A DNA stretch of 51,063 bases, taken from the NCBI GenBank assembly GCA_902589825.1, contig CACIUL010000020.1, forward strand, positions 1 through 51,063. Reading direction: 5' to 3'. Below are positions 43,774 through 51,063 of the stretch, piece by piece. Every line of letters starts with the position of its first letter. Position 1 is the first letter of the stretch. The stretch is from an uncultured Verrucomicrobiota bacterium (GTDB lineage: Bacteria; Verrucomicrobiota; Verrucomicrobiia; Verrucomicrobiales; DEV007). The notes under the pieces are model-generated. The model searched no databases, was not told the origin of the DNA, and worked only from the letters and a program-made list of their open reading frames with translations. Both the position numbers and the translations under genes were made by a program.

Positions 43774-45210
43774 CTACTGCCTCGTGCGTTCGGATTTACG
43801 GATGGCATGGAGTTTTTTCTCCAGGCGCTTGACGATATCGGGATGCTTCAGGTAGAGATTGTTTTGCTCACCCATGTCACTGGACAGGTTATAGAGCTGG
43901 CCCTCGGGTTCACCGGGCTGAGGCTTTCTTTTCCTTGGTTTTGAGAAGCCGCCGGAACCCAGGGCATTAATGAGTTTCCAGTCACCATCGCGGATGAGCA
44001 TGGTGTCGCCGCCGGCGGCCATAACGATTGGCGGGCGTTGTTTGTCGCCGGCTGCACCGATACCGAGCATTGCAGGGGAGAAGTCAAAGCTGTCCGGGGC
44101 TGCAGTATCAGGCAAGCTTTTGCCGCAGATGGTGGCAAAGGTGGCAAACAGGTCCGTAAAGCAGATGGTGTGGTCAGTGCGGCTTCCGGCGCTCACCTTG
44201 CCCGGCCAGCGTACAATAAATGGCATGCGGTGCCCGGCTTCCCAGGCATCTGCCTTCATGCCGCGCAAACCACCAGATGAGTCGTGGCCAAATTTCTCGA
44301 CGTCCTGGTCATACCAGACGGGGCCATTGTCTGAGCTGAAGATCACCATGGTGTCTTTGCGCATGCCTGTGGTATCGAGTGCCTTCAACACGTTGCCTAT
44401 CATGGCATCGACCATCATCATGAAGTCTCCGTAGAGACCCGCCTTGCTCTTGCCGGCGAACTCTTTGGACGGCAGCCACGGCGTGTGCGGCGCCGGGTAG
44501 GCAAGGTAGAGGAATAGGGGGTTTTTCTCCTTGCTCTCTGCGTGCTTGTTGATCACCGAGACTGCTTCCCGGGTGAAGCGAGGCAATACTTCCTCAAGTT
44601 TGAGGTCGGGCGAAATCTTTCCCTGGCGCCAGAATGCACCCTGAATCCTCGTCCAGCCCGGCGTATTGCTGGAGGCAATGGGTTTACTTGGGGGCATGAT
44701 TGCCCTGTTGTCACGTATATAGAAATAAGGGGGAATGTCGGTGGAGGCACGTATCCCGAAGAAACTTTCAAAACCACAGTCCACGGGTCCGCCTCGCAAT
44801 GGGCCGGTATACTCTTCAATAAGTTTCTCGGTAAAACCCAGGTGCCACTTGCCAACCATCGCAGTTCGGTAGCCCAGTGACTTCAGGAATGAGGCAATGG
44901 TTTCCTGCCCTTTTTCTATAATGGGCTGGCGACGCCAGTTGAATTCCGTTCGCCATGGGTATGTCCCGGTCATCAAGCCATAGCGTGACACATGGCATAG
45001 TGGACCGGATGCGTGGGCATCAGTGAAACGAAGGCCTTCGTCTGCCAGGCGATCAATGTTTGGAGTCGGTATTTTTGACTCGGCATTGTAGCAGCCCGGG
45101 TCGCCATACCCCATGTCATCGACCAGGATCAGCAGGATATTTGGCGGTTGGGCGGGGGCAGGATAAACGCAGCCGAGAATCCAGAGTAAAAGTGCAATAG
45201 AAAACTTCAT
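43774..45210 (-). CDS. secreted sulfatase with variant CHVSR active-site motif
   Basis: 478 residues. Sec signal FSIALLLWILGCVYPAPAQ precedes PPNILLILVDDMGYGDPGCY. The residue normally converted to formylglycine is Cys72 in GPLCHVSRYGLMTG: CxVSR instead of CxPSR. The codons (tgc cat gtg tca cgc, 44983-44997) leave no frame ambiguity. All other active-site parts are intact: MVGKWHLGF, YPAPHTPWLP and FSSDNGPVWYD. The tail VSRYGLMTGTYPWRTEF fits arylsulfatase-like S1 enzymes. The gene overlaps the Gfo/Idh/MocA gene by 4 bases (ATGA), implying translational coupling. Maturation of the variant motif is uncertain. Confidence 0.9.
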   Translation of the reverse strand: MKFSIALLLWILGCVYPAPAQPPNILLILVDDMGYGDPGCYNAESKIPTPNIDRLADEGLRFTDAHASGPLCHVSRYGLMTGTYPWRTEFNWRRQPIIEKGQETIASFLKSLGYRTAMVGKWHLGFTEKLIEEYTGPLRGGPVDCGFESFFGIRASTDIPPYFYIRDNRAIMPPSKPIASSNTPGWTRIQGAFWRQGKISPDLKLEEVLPRFTREAVSVINKHAESKEKNPLFLYLAYPAPHTPWLPSKEFAGKSKAGLYGDFMMMVDAMIGNVLKALDTTGMRKDTMVIFSSDNGPVWYDQDVEKFGHDSSGGLRGMKADAWEAGHRMPFIVRWPGKVSAGSRTDHTICFTDLFATFATICGKSLPDTAAPDSFDFSPAMLGIGAAGDKQRPPIVMAAGGDTMLIRDGDWKLINALGSGGFSKPRKRKPQPGEPEGQLYNLSSDMGEQNNLYLKHPDIVKRLEKKLHAIRKSERTRQ

Positions 45211-46472
45211 ACTTTAGGTTCCGAGCCTTTTCGGTATTCGCGACTCCAGAATTTGCCCGCGGCGGGGTTGTTGACGATCTGCCGGGTTTTTGGGTCCAGA
45301 TTTACTTCACTGCGGGTGCGATAGGCAATGTTACCAAGATGACACATCAGAGCACTTTTCTGGGCATCCTCGATTTCGGCATTGAGGCTGGCTCCATCAC
45401 GGATTCCGGCAGCAAAATTCTGGAAATGCGGCAGGTCGGTGAAAGGGGGGATATTTTCCTCGAGCAGCTTTCCATCGAGGTCATAGATCCGGTAGCCTGA
45501 ACTCTCAAAGGCCATTATTGCCTTGTCACCATAAATGCTCACGAAGCTTTGCTTCTCGTGTTTGCGCTGGATACAGCTGCTGCCATGCCAGCTGATTCCC
45601 ACCTTGCCGAAATCAAAGGTGGCATCTGCGGTATCGGGTGTTTCCTGGTCGTCATCATGGTGGTATCTGCCGCCATTGCAGGTGACCCGGCCGGGGTAAT
45701 CAACGCCTAGGCCCCAGCGCGCGATGTCGAGCGCGTGGACACCGTTGTTGGCCAGTTCGCCTCCGCCATAATGCCAGTGCCAGTGCCAGTTGTAATGTAC
45801 CAGGTTGTCCTTGTAGGGGCGCTCCGGGGCTGGTCCCTGCCAAAGTTGCCAATCCAGCCACTGCGGGACTGAAACCTGCTTGCCGCGACCGATGGAACTG
45901 CGCCGGTTATTATACCAGCAGCGTGCATAGCGCAGGGTTCCGAGGGCACCTGCGCGGATCTTGTCGATCCCTTCACGGAAGGACGGCAGGCTGCGGCGTT
46001 GGTTGCCCATCTGTACCAGCCGGTTGCCCTGCCGCGCCGCCTGCACAATGAGCCCTGACTCGTGGCAATTGTGACTGCCGGGTTTTTCGACATAGACGTG
46101 CTTGCCCGAGGCACAGGCAAGGACGGTTGCCGGAGTGTGCCAAAAGTTGGGTGCGGCAATGGCGAGTATATCAACTTCCTTGTCATCAAGGATCTCTCTG
46201 AAATCGGTGACGCCTTTTGGTTCCTTTCCTGCCTGCCTGGCGGCGGCATGCTTGATCCCGCCGGCCAGGCGGTTTTGATCCACATCGCAGACATAGGCAA
46301 TCTCGGTATTATCAACTCCAAGGAAACCCGTGATATGGGCTTTTCCCCGGCTTAATCCCATGACGCCGATGCGCAGAAGTTGGTTGGGGTTTTTCCGTGC
46401 TAAAACAGCGGGAGTGCCCGCCAGTGCTGTGGCCACTGCGGAGGTTTTCAGAAAGGCTCGCCTGCTTTTCAT
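45207..46472 (-). CDS. Tat-exported Gfo/Idh/MocA-family oxidoreductase
   Basis: 421 residues from ATG 46472; an upstream in-frame start at 46517 adds 15 residues before the signal and is less likely. Twin-arginine signal SRRAFLKTSAVATALAG, then a Rossmann domain (IGVMGLSRGKAHI, AYVCDVDQNRLAG) that binds NAD(P). The catalytic Lys is Lys130 in VEKPGSH. The C-terminal substrate domain has WHWHYGGGELANNGVHALDI. Tat export implies the protein leaves the cytoplasm with its cofactor bound, as in glucose-fructose oxidoreductase-like and C3-glycoside-oxidising members. It sits between two sulfatase genes (17 bases after one, 4-base overlap with the other). The substrate is inferred to be a sugar. Confidence 0.92.
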   Translation of the reverse strand: MKSRRAFLKTSAVATALAGTPAVLARKNPNQLLRIGVMGLSRGKAHITGFLGVDNTEIAYVCDVDQNRLAGGIKHAAARQAGKEPKGVTDFREILDDKEVDILAIAAPNFWHTPATVLACASGKHVYVEKPGSHNCHESGLIVQAARQGNRLVQMGNQRRSLPSFREGIDKIRAGALGTLRYARCWYNNRRSSIGRGKQVSVPQWLDWQLWQGPAPERPYKDNLVHYNWHWHWHYGGGELANNGVHALDIARWGLGVDYPGRVTCNGGRYHHDDDQETPDTADATFDFGKVGISWHGSSCIQRKHEKQSFVSIYGDKAIMAFESSGYRIYDLDGKLLEENIPPFTDLPHFQNFAAGIRDGASLNAEIEDAQKSALMCHLGNIAYRTRSEVNLDPKTRQIVNNPAAGKFWSREYRKGSEPKV

Positions 46473-46489
46473 TCCGTGATCTTGGCATA

Positions 46490-48031
46490 TCAATGCCCCT
46501 TTTGCCAAGACTCCCATTTTTTTCTTAAGCTGGAGACTTTTTCGGGATTTTCGCCGGCAATATTATTCAGCTCAGTGGGATCATGATCCAGATCATAGAG
46601 TTCCCATTTCCCCTTGGATTGGGCTACCAGTTTCCATTTTCCGGAGCGAATGGCCCTGCCCCGTGCGTGTTTCCAGAAGATGCTTGTTCGGTCAGCGACG
46701 GGTTTTCCTGCAAATGCCCCGGCGAAGCTGCGCCCGGCATGAGGCAGGATGTCCTGTTTTGCAAACCGTTCCGGGTAATGGATACCGGCGGTTTCCAGTA
46801 ATGTCGGCATGAGGTCGGTAACGTGACAAACCGCCTTTTCCAGGGTTCCCTTTCTGGAAATCCCTGCCGGCCAGTGCACAACCAGCGGACTGCGTGTGCC
46901 TCCCTCATGGTCGTGTTGCTTGAAGAGCCTGAAGGGGGTGTTGCCGAGGTTGGCCCAGCCGTAGCCGACACTTTGATAGGTATGCTCGGGGCCGGGCATG
47001 ATATCGGGCCGGTTGCCGGGTATCATCGCCCGGCCGTCGCGGGTTTTACCGGGCAGGTAGGGCCCCTTGCGTTGTGCGCCGTATTCAACATGGCAGGCGC
47101 CATTATCATGCATATAGAGGATGAGGGTATTATCAAAGACTCTGCGCTTTCTGAGCAGGTTCATGATTTTTCCAATGCCCTCGTCCATGACCGCTACCTG
47201 TGCAGCGTAAACCTCCATGCGGCGTTCCTGCCATAACTTGTGTTTTTCGTTTTTCCAGGCGGGGATCCTCGCGTGGCGGGGCGACATCCTGCAATCGGGG
47301 GGAAGAATGCCAAGGGATTGCATTCTTTTCATGCGCTCTTTACGTAATGTGTCCCACCCCTTCGTGAACTTTCCCTTGTGCTTGGCGATATCTTCTTCGT
47401 GCGCATGCAGTGGCCAATGGGCTGCAGTGTAGGCAAGATAAAGAAAAAATGGCCGTTCCGGATCCTGATTAAGGGTCCGGTTTACCATGGCTGTGGCTTC
47501 ATTACTCAGCGCATCGGTGAAATAGTATTCGGGATCGTTGCGGGCCTCGTGTGAAATATCCTTGCCGTCCCGGGTCAACAGGTCGGGGTCGAAGAAACTG
47601 GCGGCTCCACCGGGAATACCATACCAGTGGTCAAAGCCACGATCGTTTGGGGATCCGGCACCTGCACGGGCATGATTGCCAAGGTGCCATTTGCCCGCCA
47701 TGAGGGTGGTATAGCCGGCCTGACGAAAAATTTCCGGCAGCGTGACACATTTCTTGCTGAGGGTAGCGCCGGGCTTGGCGGTTTTCGAGTATTGCCCGGT
47801 CATCAGGCTGGCCCGGGTGACCAGGCACATGTTGTTTACATAGTAGTTGGTAAAGCGCAATCCTCCCGAGGCGAGGGTATCAATGTTCGGGGTTGGAATT
47901 TCTCCCCCATAGCAGCCGATGTCCGAGAAGCCCATGTCATCGGCAATAATCACCACGATGTTCGGTTTCCTGGCTGCGGCAGCAGTAACCGAAAGAAAGA
48001 AGAAAAAGAGCAGGTAATGGCGGAGCATCAT
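46490..48031 (-). CDS. secreted sulfatase with variant CLVTR active-site motif
   Basis: 513 residues, first gene of the eight-gene minus-strand run; two adjacent ATGs (48031, 48028). Sec signal LRHYLLFFFFLSVTAAAA precedes KPNIVVIIADDMGFSDIGCY. The formylglycine position is Cys69 in NNMCLVTRASLMTGQ, so CxVTR replaces CxPTR (codons at 47813-47827). The rest is typical of S1_4-like arylsulfatases: LMAGKWHLGNH, LAYTAAHWPLHA, YMHDNGACHVEYG and DLMPTLLETAG. The related sulfatase at 43774-45210 carries the same Pro-to-Val change though the two are otherwise clearly different. Divergent from the DUF1080 gene across 102 bases. Confidence 0.9.
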   Translation of the reverse strand: MMLRHYLLFFFFLSVTAAAARKPNIVVIIADDMGFSDIGCYGGEIPTPNIDTLASGGLRFTNYYVNNMCLVTRASLMTGQYSKTAKPGATLSKKCVTLPEIFRQAGYTTLMAGKWHLGNHARAGAGSPNDRGFDHWYGIPGGAASFFDPDLLTRDGKDISHEARNDPEYYFTDALSNEATAMVNRTLNQDPERPFFLYLAYTAAHWPLHAHEEDIAKHKGKFTKGWDTLRKERMKRMQSLGILPPDCRMSPRHARIPAWKNEKHKLWQERRMEVYAAQVAVMDEGIGKIMNLLRKRRVFDNTLILYMHDNGACHVEYGAQRKGPYLPGKTRDGRAMIPGNRPDIMPGPEHTYQSVGYGWANLGNTPFRLFKQHDHEGGTRSPLVVHWPAGISRKGTLEKAVCHVTDLMPTLLETAGIHYPERFAKQDILPHAGRSFAGAFAGKPVADRTSIFWKHARGRAIRSGKWKLVAQSKGKWELYDLDHDPTELNNIAGENPEKVSSLRKKWESWQKGH

Positions 48032-48133
48032 TTAAAATACCATAGCGGTAAAGCCAGCCTTGGCCAATAGCTCACGCCATGGCGGATTATTCTTGTTTTG
48101 TTGCGGGGCCTGTTGTGGTAATCCTGTCCTGTA

Positions 48134-48760
48134 ATGAAGATTTTAATTTCCACTTTCGCCCTTTTGTTTGCCAGCCTTCCACTGTCCCTTGCCGAGGAGG
48201 GCTTCACCACGATTTTTGACGGCAAGGACTTGTCGAAGATCAAGACGACCGGTAACTGGAAGATCCAGAAAGACGGCTCACTTTACCTGGAACCAAGGCC
48301 CGGCGAGAAGGGCTGGACCCGATATGGATCTTATCTGTGGCTTAAGGAGGATTACAAAGATTTCGTTTTCGATTTTGAATACAAGCACGGCAAAGGCGGG
48401 AATTCCGGTCTTTATTTCCGGATTTATGATGAGTCTGATGCGACCGCGCACGGCTTTGAGATCCAGATCCTCGACTGCTTCGGCAAGAAGAAACTCGGTC
48501 AGCATGACCTTGGAGGAGTCATCAGGACTGCCGGTCCGCTGGTTAACGCTTCCAAGCCCGCCGGCGAATGGAATCGCATGGTGGTGACCATGAAGGAAGG
48601 CAAGCTGAGTGTTGTTCTCAACGGCAAGACGGTGCAGGACAAGCTGGACCTGGCTGCCAAGAAGCCCAAGAACAAGAAGTTGGCGGACTCAGGCAAGATC
48701 GCGATCCAGGACCACGGTCAGAAGTTCTGGGTGCGCAACCTGAAGGTAAAGAGCCTATAG
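48134..48760 (+). CDS. secreted DUF1080 (3-keto-disaccharide hydrolase-like) protein
   Basis: 208 residues: a Sec signal (ISTFALLFASLPLSLA) and one DUF1080 concanavalin-like domain. Landmarks are FTTIFDGKDLSKIKTTGNWK, DFVFDFEYKHGKGGNSGLYF, FEIQILDCFG, NRMVVTMKEGKLSVVLNG and the terminal GKIAIQDHGQKFWVRNLKVK. This is the standard single-domain size. Family members include enzymes acting on 3-keto-glycosides. It diverges from the sulfatase/oxidoreductase/sulfatase operon, a natural partner for a Gfo-type C3-oxidase. Its TAG and the stop of the convergent outer-membrane gene share the palindrome CTATAG (48755-48760). Confidence 0.92.
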   Translation: MKILISTFALLFASLPLSLAEEGFTTIFDGKDLSKIKTTGNWKIQKDGSLYLEPRPGEKGWTRYGSYLWLKEDYKDFVFDFEYKHGKGGNSGLYFRIYDESDATAHGFEIQILDCFGKKKLGQHDLGGVIRTAGPLVNASKPAGEWNRMVVTMKEGKLSVVLNGKTVQDKLDLAAKKPKNKKLADSGKIAIQDHGQKFWVRNLKVKSL

Positions 48761-50170
48761 CCCAGGCTCCCCGGCAGGCAGGCTTTCAAAGTCCCCACCG
48801 AGGGCAAGGTGCAGGTCGATGCGGTTCTGAAGGCGCTGGTTGCGCAGCGTAATCATGGCATTGCGTGCCGCGACACCCCGGCGCTGGGCCTCGAAGATGG
48901 AGAGGATGCCGATCAATCCCTCGGAATAATCCCGTCCCGCCTGCGCCTCGGCAAGCTTGGCCTGGGCCAGCTCAATGCTGATAAAGCGTTCCTGCTCGGC
49001 CAGCGAGCGCTCGGTGGCCAGTGCGGACTCGACTTCACGCAGGGCTTCAAGGACACTGTCGGTGAAATTGTGCAGTGCCTGCTCGTTCTGGGCAAGGGCC
49101 CTTTGTGCCTGGGCGGACAAGGCGCCGCCACGGAAAATGCTTTGAGCCAGCGAGGATGCCGCATTCCAAAGGATGGTCTCGGGGTTGGCGAGTATCCGGT
49201 TCAGGTCCCCGCTGGCATCCGAGCCGCGGGCAGTGAGGGAAAAGGAGGGCAAAAGGTTCTTGCGGGCCGCATCAGCGCGCTTGGCTGATGCCCTCAGGGA
49301 TGCCGCAGCCGAGGCGATGTCAGGGCGTCGCCAGAGCAACTCGGAAGGTAATCCTGCAGGTACACTTTCCGGCAGCTTGGGAAGTCTGTTGCTGCTCTTC
49401 AACTCTCCTGAGGGATACCGTCCGAGCAGGACTTCCAGGGGTCTTGCCGCGTTGTCCCTGGCAAGTTTGCGCGCGATCAGGTTGCGCTCGGCGGACGCCA
49501 CGTTGTTGCGTCCGAACTGGACAGAAAGGGGTGTGGCTGTTTCATCACCGGCCTTATAGTTGCGCTCGGTGATCCGGTAGTTGCTGACAAAGCTGTCACG
49601 GGTCTGCTCGGCAAGCTCAAGGCGTTGCCTGGCCGTGATGATGTTGCACCATGCCTTGGCGACATTTGCCGCCAGCGAGAGCCTAGCGGCACGGTAGTCG
49701 GCGCGTGCAGCCTGGTAGTCGGCGCGTGCCGCCAGGTCCAGGTCGCGAAGCCTTCCCCAAAGGTCCATTTCCCATGACGCTGCCAGTGTCAGGGCGTAGC
49801 TGGACTCGTATCTGGCCGCTTCACTGAATATATCCCGGCCGCTGTTTGAGCTGGAGGCATTGAGGTTGATTGAGGGGAAGCGCTCCGCCCGCCCGGTAAT
49901 GGTTCCCTGCCTTGCGGATTCCAGCCGTGCCGCCACAGCCTTCAGGGTGTTATTGTTTTCCAGGGCTTCGCTGACAAGCTTCTGCATCCGGGCATCCTCA
50001 AAACCGGCAATCCACCCGGTAACGGTTTTTCCCTCATTGCCCTTGCCTGATCCTGTCCACTGTCCGGGCAATTCAAAGTCCCGGTCATTGACCGGTCGTT
50101 CCATGGTCAGCACCGAGCATCCCTGCAGGGAGAGCACGGAAAACACGAGAAAAGTGGACGGGCGAACCAT
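48755..50170 (-). CDS. outer-membrane efflux lipoprotein, NodT/OprM family
   Basis: 471 residues. A lipoprotein signal with lipobox LQGC (Cys18) follows VRPSTFLVFSVL. Two outer-membrane-efflux (OEP) repeats follow, with family marks such as LVSEALENNNTLKAVAARLE, LTLAASWEMDLWGRLRD, and in the second half SELLWRRPDIASAAASLRAS, the RRPDI signature of NodT proteins. It would form the TolC-like trimeric channel of an RND tripartite pump. No RND pump or periplasmic adaptor gene lies in the window; they may lie elsewhere. An AAGGA site sits about 8 bases before the ATG. The next gene, 145 bases away, is divergent. Confidence 0.94.
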   Translation of the reverse strand: MVRPSTFLVFSVLSLQGCSVLTMERPVNDRDFELPGQWTGSGKGNEGKTVTGWIAGFEDARMQKLVSEALENNNTLKAVAARLESARQGTITGRAERFPSINLNASSSNSGRDIFSEAARYESSYALTLAASWEMDLWGRLRDLDLAARADYQAARADYRAARLSLAANVAKAWCNIITARQRLELAEQTRDSFVSNYRITERNYKAGDETATPLSVQFGRNNVASAERNLIARKLARDNAARPLEVLLGRYPSGELKSSNRLPKLPESVPAGLPSELLWRRPDIASAAASLRASAKRADAARKNLLPSFSLTARGSDASGDLNRILANPETILWNAASSLAQSIFRGGALSAQAQRALAQNEQALHNFTDSVLEALREVESALATERSLAEQERFISIELAQAKLAEAQAGRDYSEGLIGILSIFEAQRRGVAARNAMITLRNQRLQNRIDLHLALGGDFESLPAGEPGL

Positions 50171-50315
50171 GATGATTTCCTTTAGATAGCAAATTCCTTA
50201 GTTTTTGTCGATGCCATCATAAAAGGGAAATATTAATCCATTGTTCCTGGCCAATTTATTCGATTTAATGGGGGTTTTTCATCCATGCAATTCACGTAGT
50301 GGCAGGTAGAGAATC

Positions 50316-50783
50316 ATGAAATTAGCCATCAAGAAGCCGAAGGAGGAATTCTGGAAGACCGATCTCAGTTTTGAAGATATCCAGAAAATGCTTCAAGCTG
50401 AAAAGATAACAGAGGAGTGGCTTGTTTGCCCACAAGGGGAAGTTGAAGATGCGGTATTGATTTCTGAGCTTCTCGCGAACCCTTCCGTTTTCAAAGCGCA
50501 TTCAAATAAGAAAAAGGAAGCGTCCAAAACGAAGCCAGAGAAACAAGCTCTGAATGTGTTGTTGCCATGCCTTGCCCTAGCGTATATTCCGATGGTTTTT
50601 TTGGTAGCTTTCTTAAGTTGCGCTGTAGATCCTTTTGGTGGGTACTACGTGTTTGTATATTCAGGAGTAGCCTTACTGGGAGTGATCCCTTGTTATGTAG
50701 TCAGTTTACTGAACCTAACTGCAAAGCGAAAAAAAATGGTACCAACACAACTAAAATCACCCTGTTTCAAGTTTTCTCTCTGA
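50316..50783 (+). CDS. small membrane protein, possibly frameshifted
   Basis: 155 residues as read, preceded by an AGGTAGAG site. The soluble N-terminal 60 residues (SFEDIQKMLQAEKITEEWLV) weakly resemble GYF_2-type domains; a lysine-rich hinge and two membrane helices follow (LPCLALAYIPMVFLVAFL and VFVYSGVALLGVIPCYVVSLL). The frame ends in an unconvincing tail soon after an A8 run (50729-50736). In the -1 frame the sequence continues as ITLFQVFSLIVLIFWMVFVL, a third membrane helix, to TAA at 50837-50839, giving about 174 residues. The region is visibly richer in A+T than the rest of the window. Family not recognised. Confidence 0.65.
   Translation: MKLAIKKPKEEFWKTDLSFEDIQKMLQAEKITEEWLVCPQGEVEDAVLISELLANPSVFKAHSNKKKEASKTKPEKQALNVLLPCLALAYIPMVFLVAFLSCAVDPFGGYYVFVYSGVALLGVIPCYVVSLLNLTAKRKKMVPTQLKSPCFKFSL
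50729..50736 (+). other. A8 run, candidate -1 frameshift site
   Basis: In the frame of the upstream gene the bases read cgA AAA AAA ATG, a classic A_AAA_AAA slippery heptamer. A -1 slip, or one surplus A in the assembly, joins the two-helix protein to a hydrophobic continuation ending at 50839. Confidence 0.45.
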
Positions 50784-50919
50784 TCGTTTTGATATTTTGG
50801 ATGGTCTTCGTGTTAACTTCCGGCGTGTCGCCTGTATAAACAATCTCCAAGCAGCCCCGGAGCGTTCTAAGGTGCTTCATGAAGTATTCTCCGGCCCCAT
50901 CAACCGGAATTTTACGAAA

Positions 50920-51000
50920 ATGAATACCGTAATCCTTGTCTTGTTTGCCTCGCTCCTGCAAAGAGTCATGGCAGAAGAATCGTTACCAGCGAATGAGTAG
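50920..51000 (+). CDS. possible very short secreted peptide or truncated gene
   Basis: ATG 50920 to TAG 50998-51000 encodes 26 residues beginning MNTVILVLFASLLQRVMAEE, which looks like a signal peptide followed by only a few residues. It could be a remnant of a larger secreted protein cut off by a stop, or chance. No Shine-Dalgarno sequence is evident. The rest of 50840-51063 shows nothing recognisable. Confidence 0.2.
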   Translation: MNTVILVLFASLLQRVMAEESLPANE

Positions 51001-51063
51001 GATCTTGATTGAACCAAGCCGTCCACCATTGCTGTCGTGCCCGACACCCGGTCCTATTGCGAC

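Noticed and set aside
48075..48084. CGCCATGGCG palindrome in the divergent region before the DUF1080 gene
   Set aside because: A short spacer-free GC-rich palindrome is expected by chance at this scale and has no second copy nearby.
1..51063. CRISPR arrays, insertion sequences, tRNA/rRNA genes, prophage genes
   Set aside because: None seen by eye; the only strong direct repeat is the in-frame 141-base pair in the mosaic gene. Short tRNAs could be missed without a covariance search.

Overview
The window looks like a chromosome segment from a member of the PVC superphylum, most likely a marine Verrucomicrobiota. This rests on five sulfatases packed together with the 'planctomycete-specific' families (PSCyt1/PSCyt2/PSD1, DUF1501, DUF1552, DUF1592/DUF1588/DUF1585), on the type of alanyl-tRNA synthetase, and on the scarcity of Shine-Dalgarno sequences. 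No rRNA, tRNA, CRISPR array, transposase or phage gene was seen. The phylum is inferred from gene content read by eye, not from a search.

Layout. Bases 1-7367 hold mostly ordinary plus-strand genes: the end of a membrane protein, an ABC-2 exporter (permease and ATPase), alaS, ogt, a secreted DUF1080 protein and a methyltransferase-like protein. A minus-strand sarcosine-oxidase-like flavoenzyme follows (7413-8570), divergent from the first sulfatase (8754-10352). A tight four-gene minus-strand operon (19010 down to 10360) encodes two consecutive pairs of di-haem PSCyt/PSD1 protein and Tat-exported DUF1501 protein. Divergent from it is a second sulfatase with a lectin-like tail (19165-21156). 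A plus-strand group follows: a 1076-residue TPR protein, a 1384-residue membrane-anchored mosaic protein, and an iduronate-sulfatase-like enzyme (21365-30193). A third PSD1/DUF1501 pair (30325-34299) converges on a fourth (34460-38340).

From 48031 down to 34460 eight genes run uninterrupted on the minus strand: sulfatase, Gfo/Idh/MocA oxidoreductase, sulfatase, LamG-PSD3/PSD4-type cytochrome-like protein, DUF1552 protein, EF-hand protein, PSD1 protein, DUF1501 protein. A second secreted DUF1080 gene diverges from this run. The window ends with an RND-type outer-membrane lipoprotein and an AT-richer stretch holding a small membrane protein that may be frameshifted.

How it may fit together (inference). 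Almost every product from about 8.7 to 48.8 kb carries a Sec or Tat signal, so this is an extracytoplasmic system for sulfated glycans. Sulfatases remove sulfate. The Gfo/Idh/MocA and DUF1080 proteins belong to families linked to 3-keto-glycoside chemistry (oxidation at C3, then cleavage by a keto-glycoside lyase/hydrolase). The di-haem PSCyt proteins are candidate electron carriers. No recognisable glycoside hydrolase, polysaccharide lyase, SusC/SusD pair or sulfatase-maturing enzyme lies in the window, which makes an oxidative route more interesting. The two sulfatases flanking the oxidoreductase share an unusual Cys-X-Val-X-Arg active-site motif in place of Cys-X-Pro-X-Arg; this is the most distinctive anomaly found.
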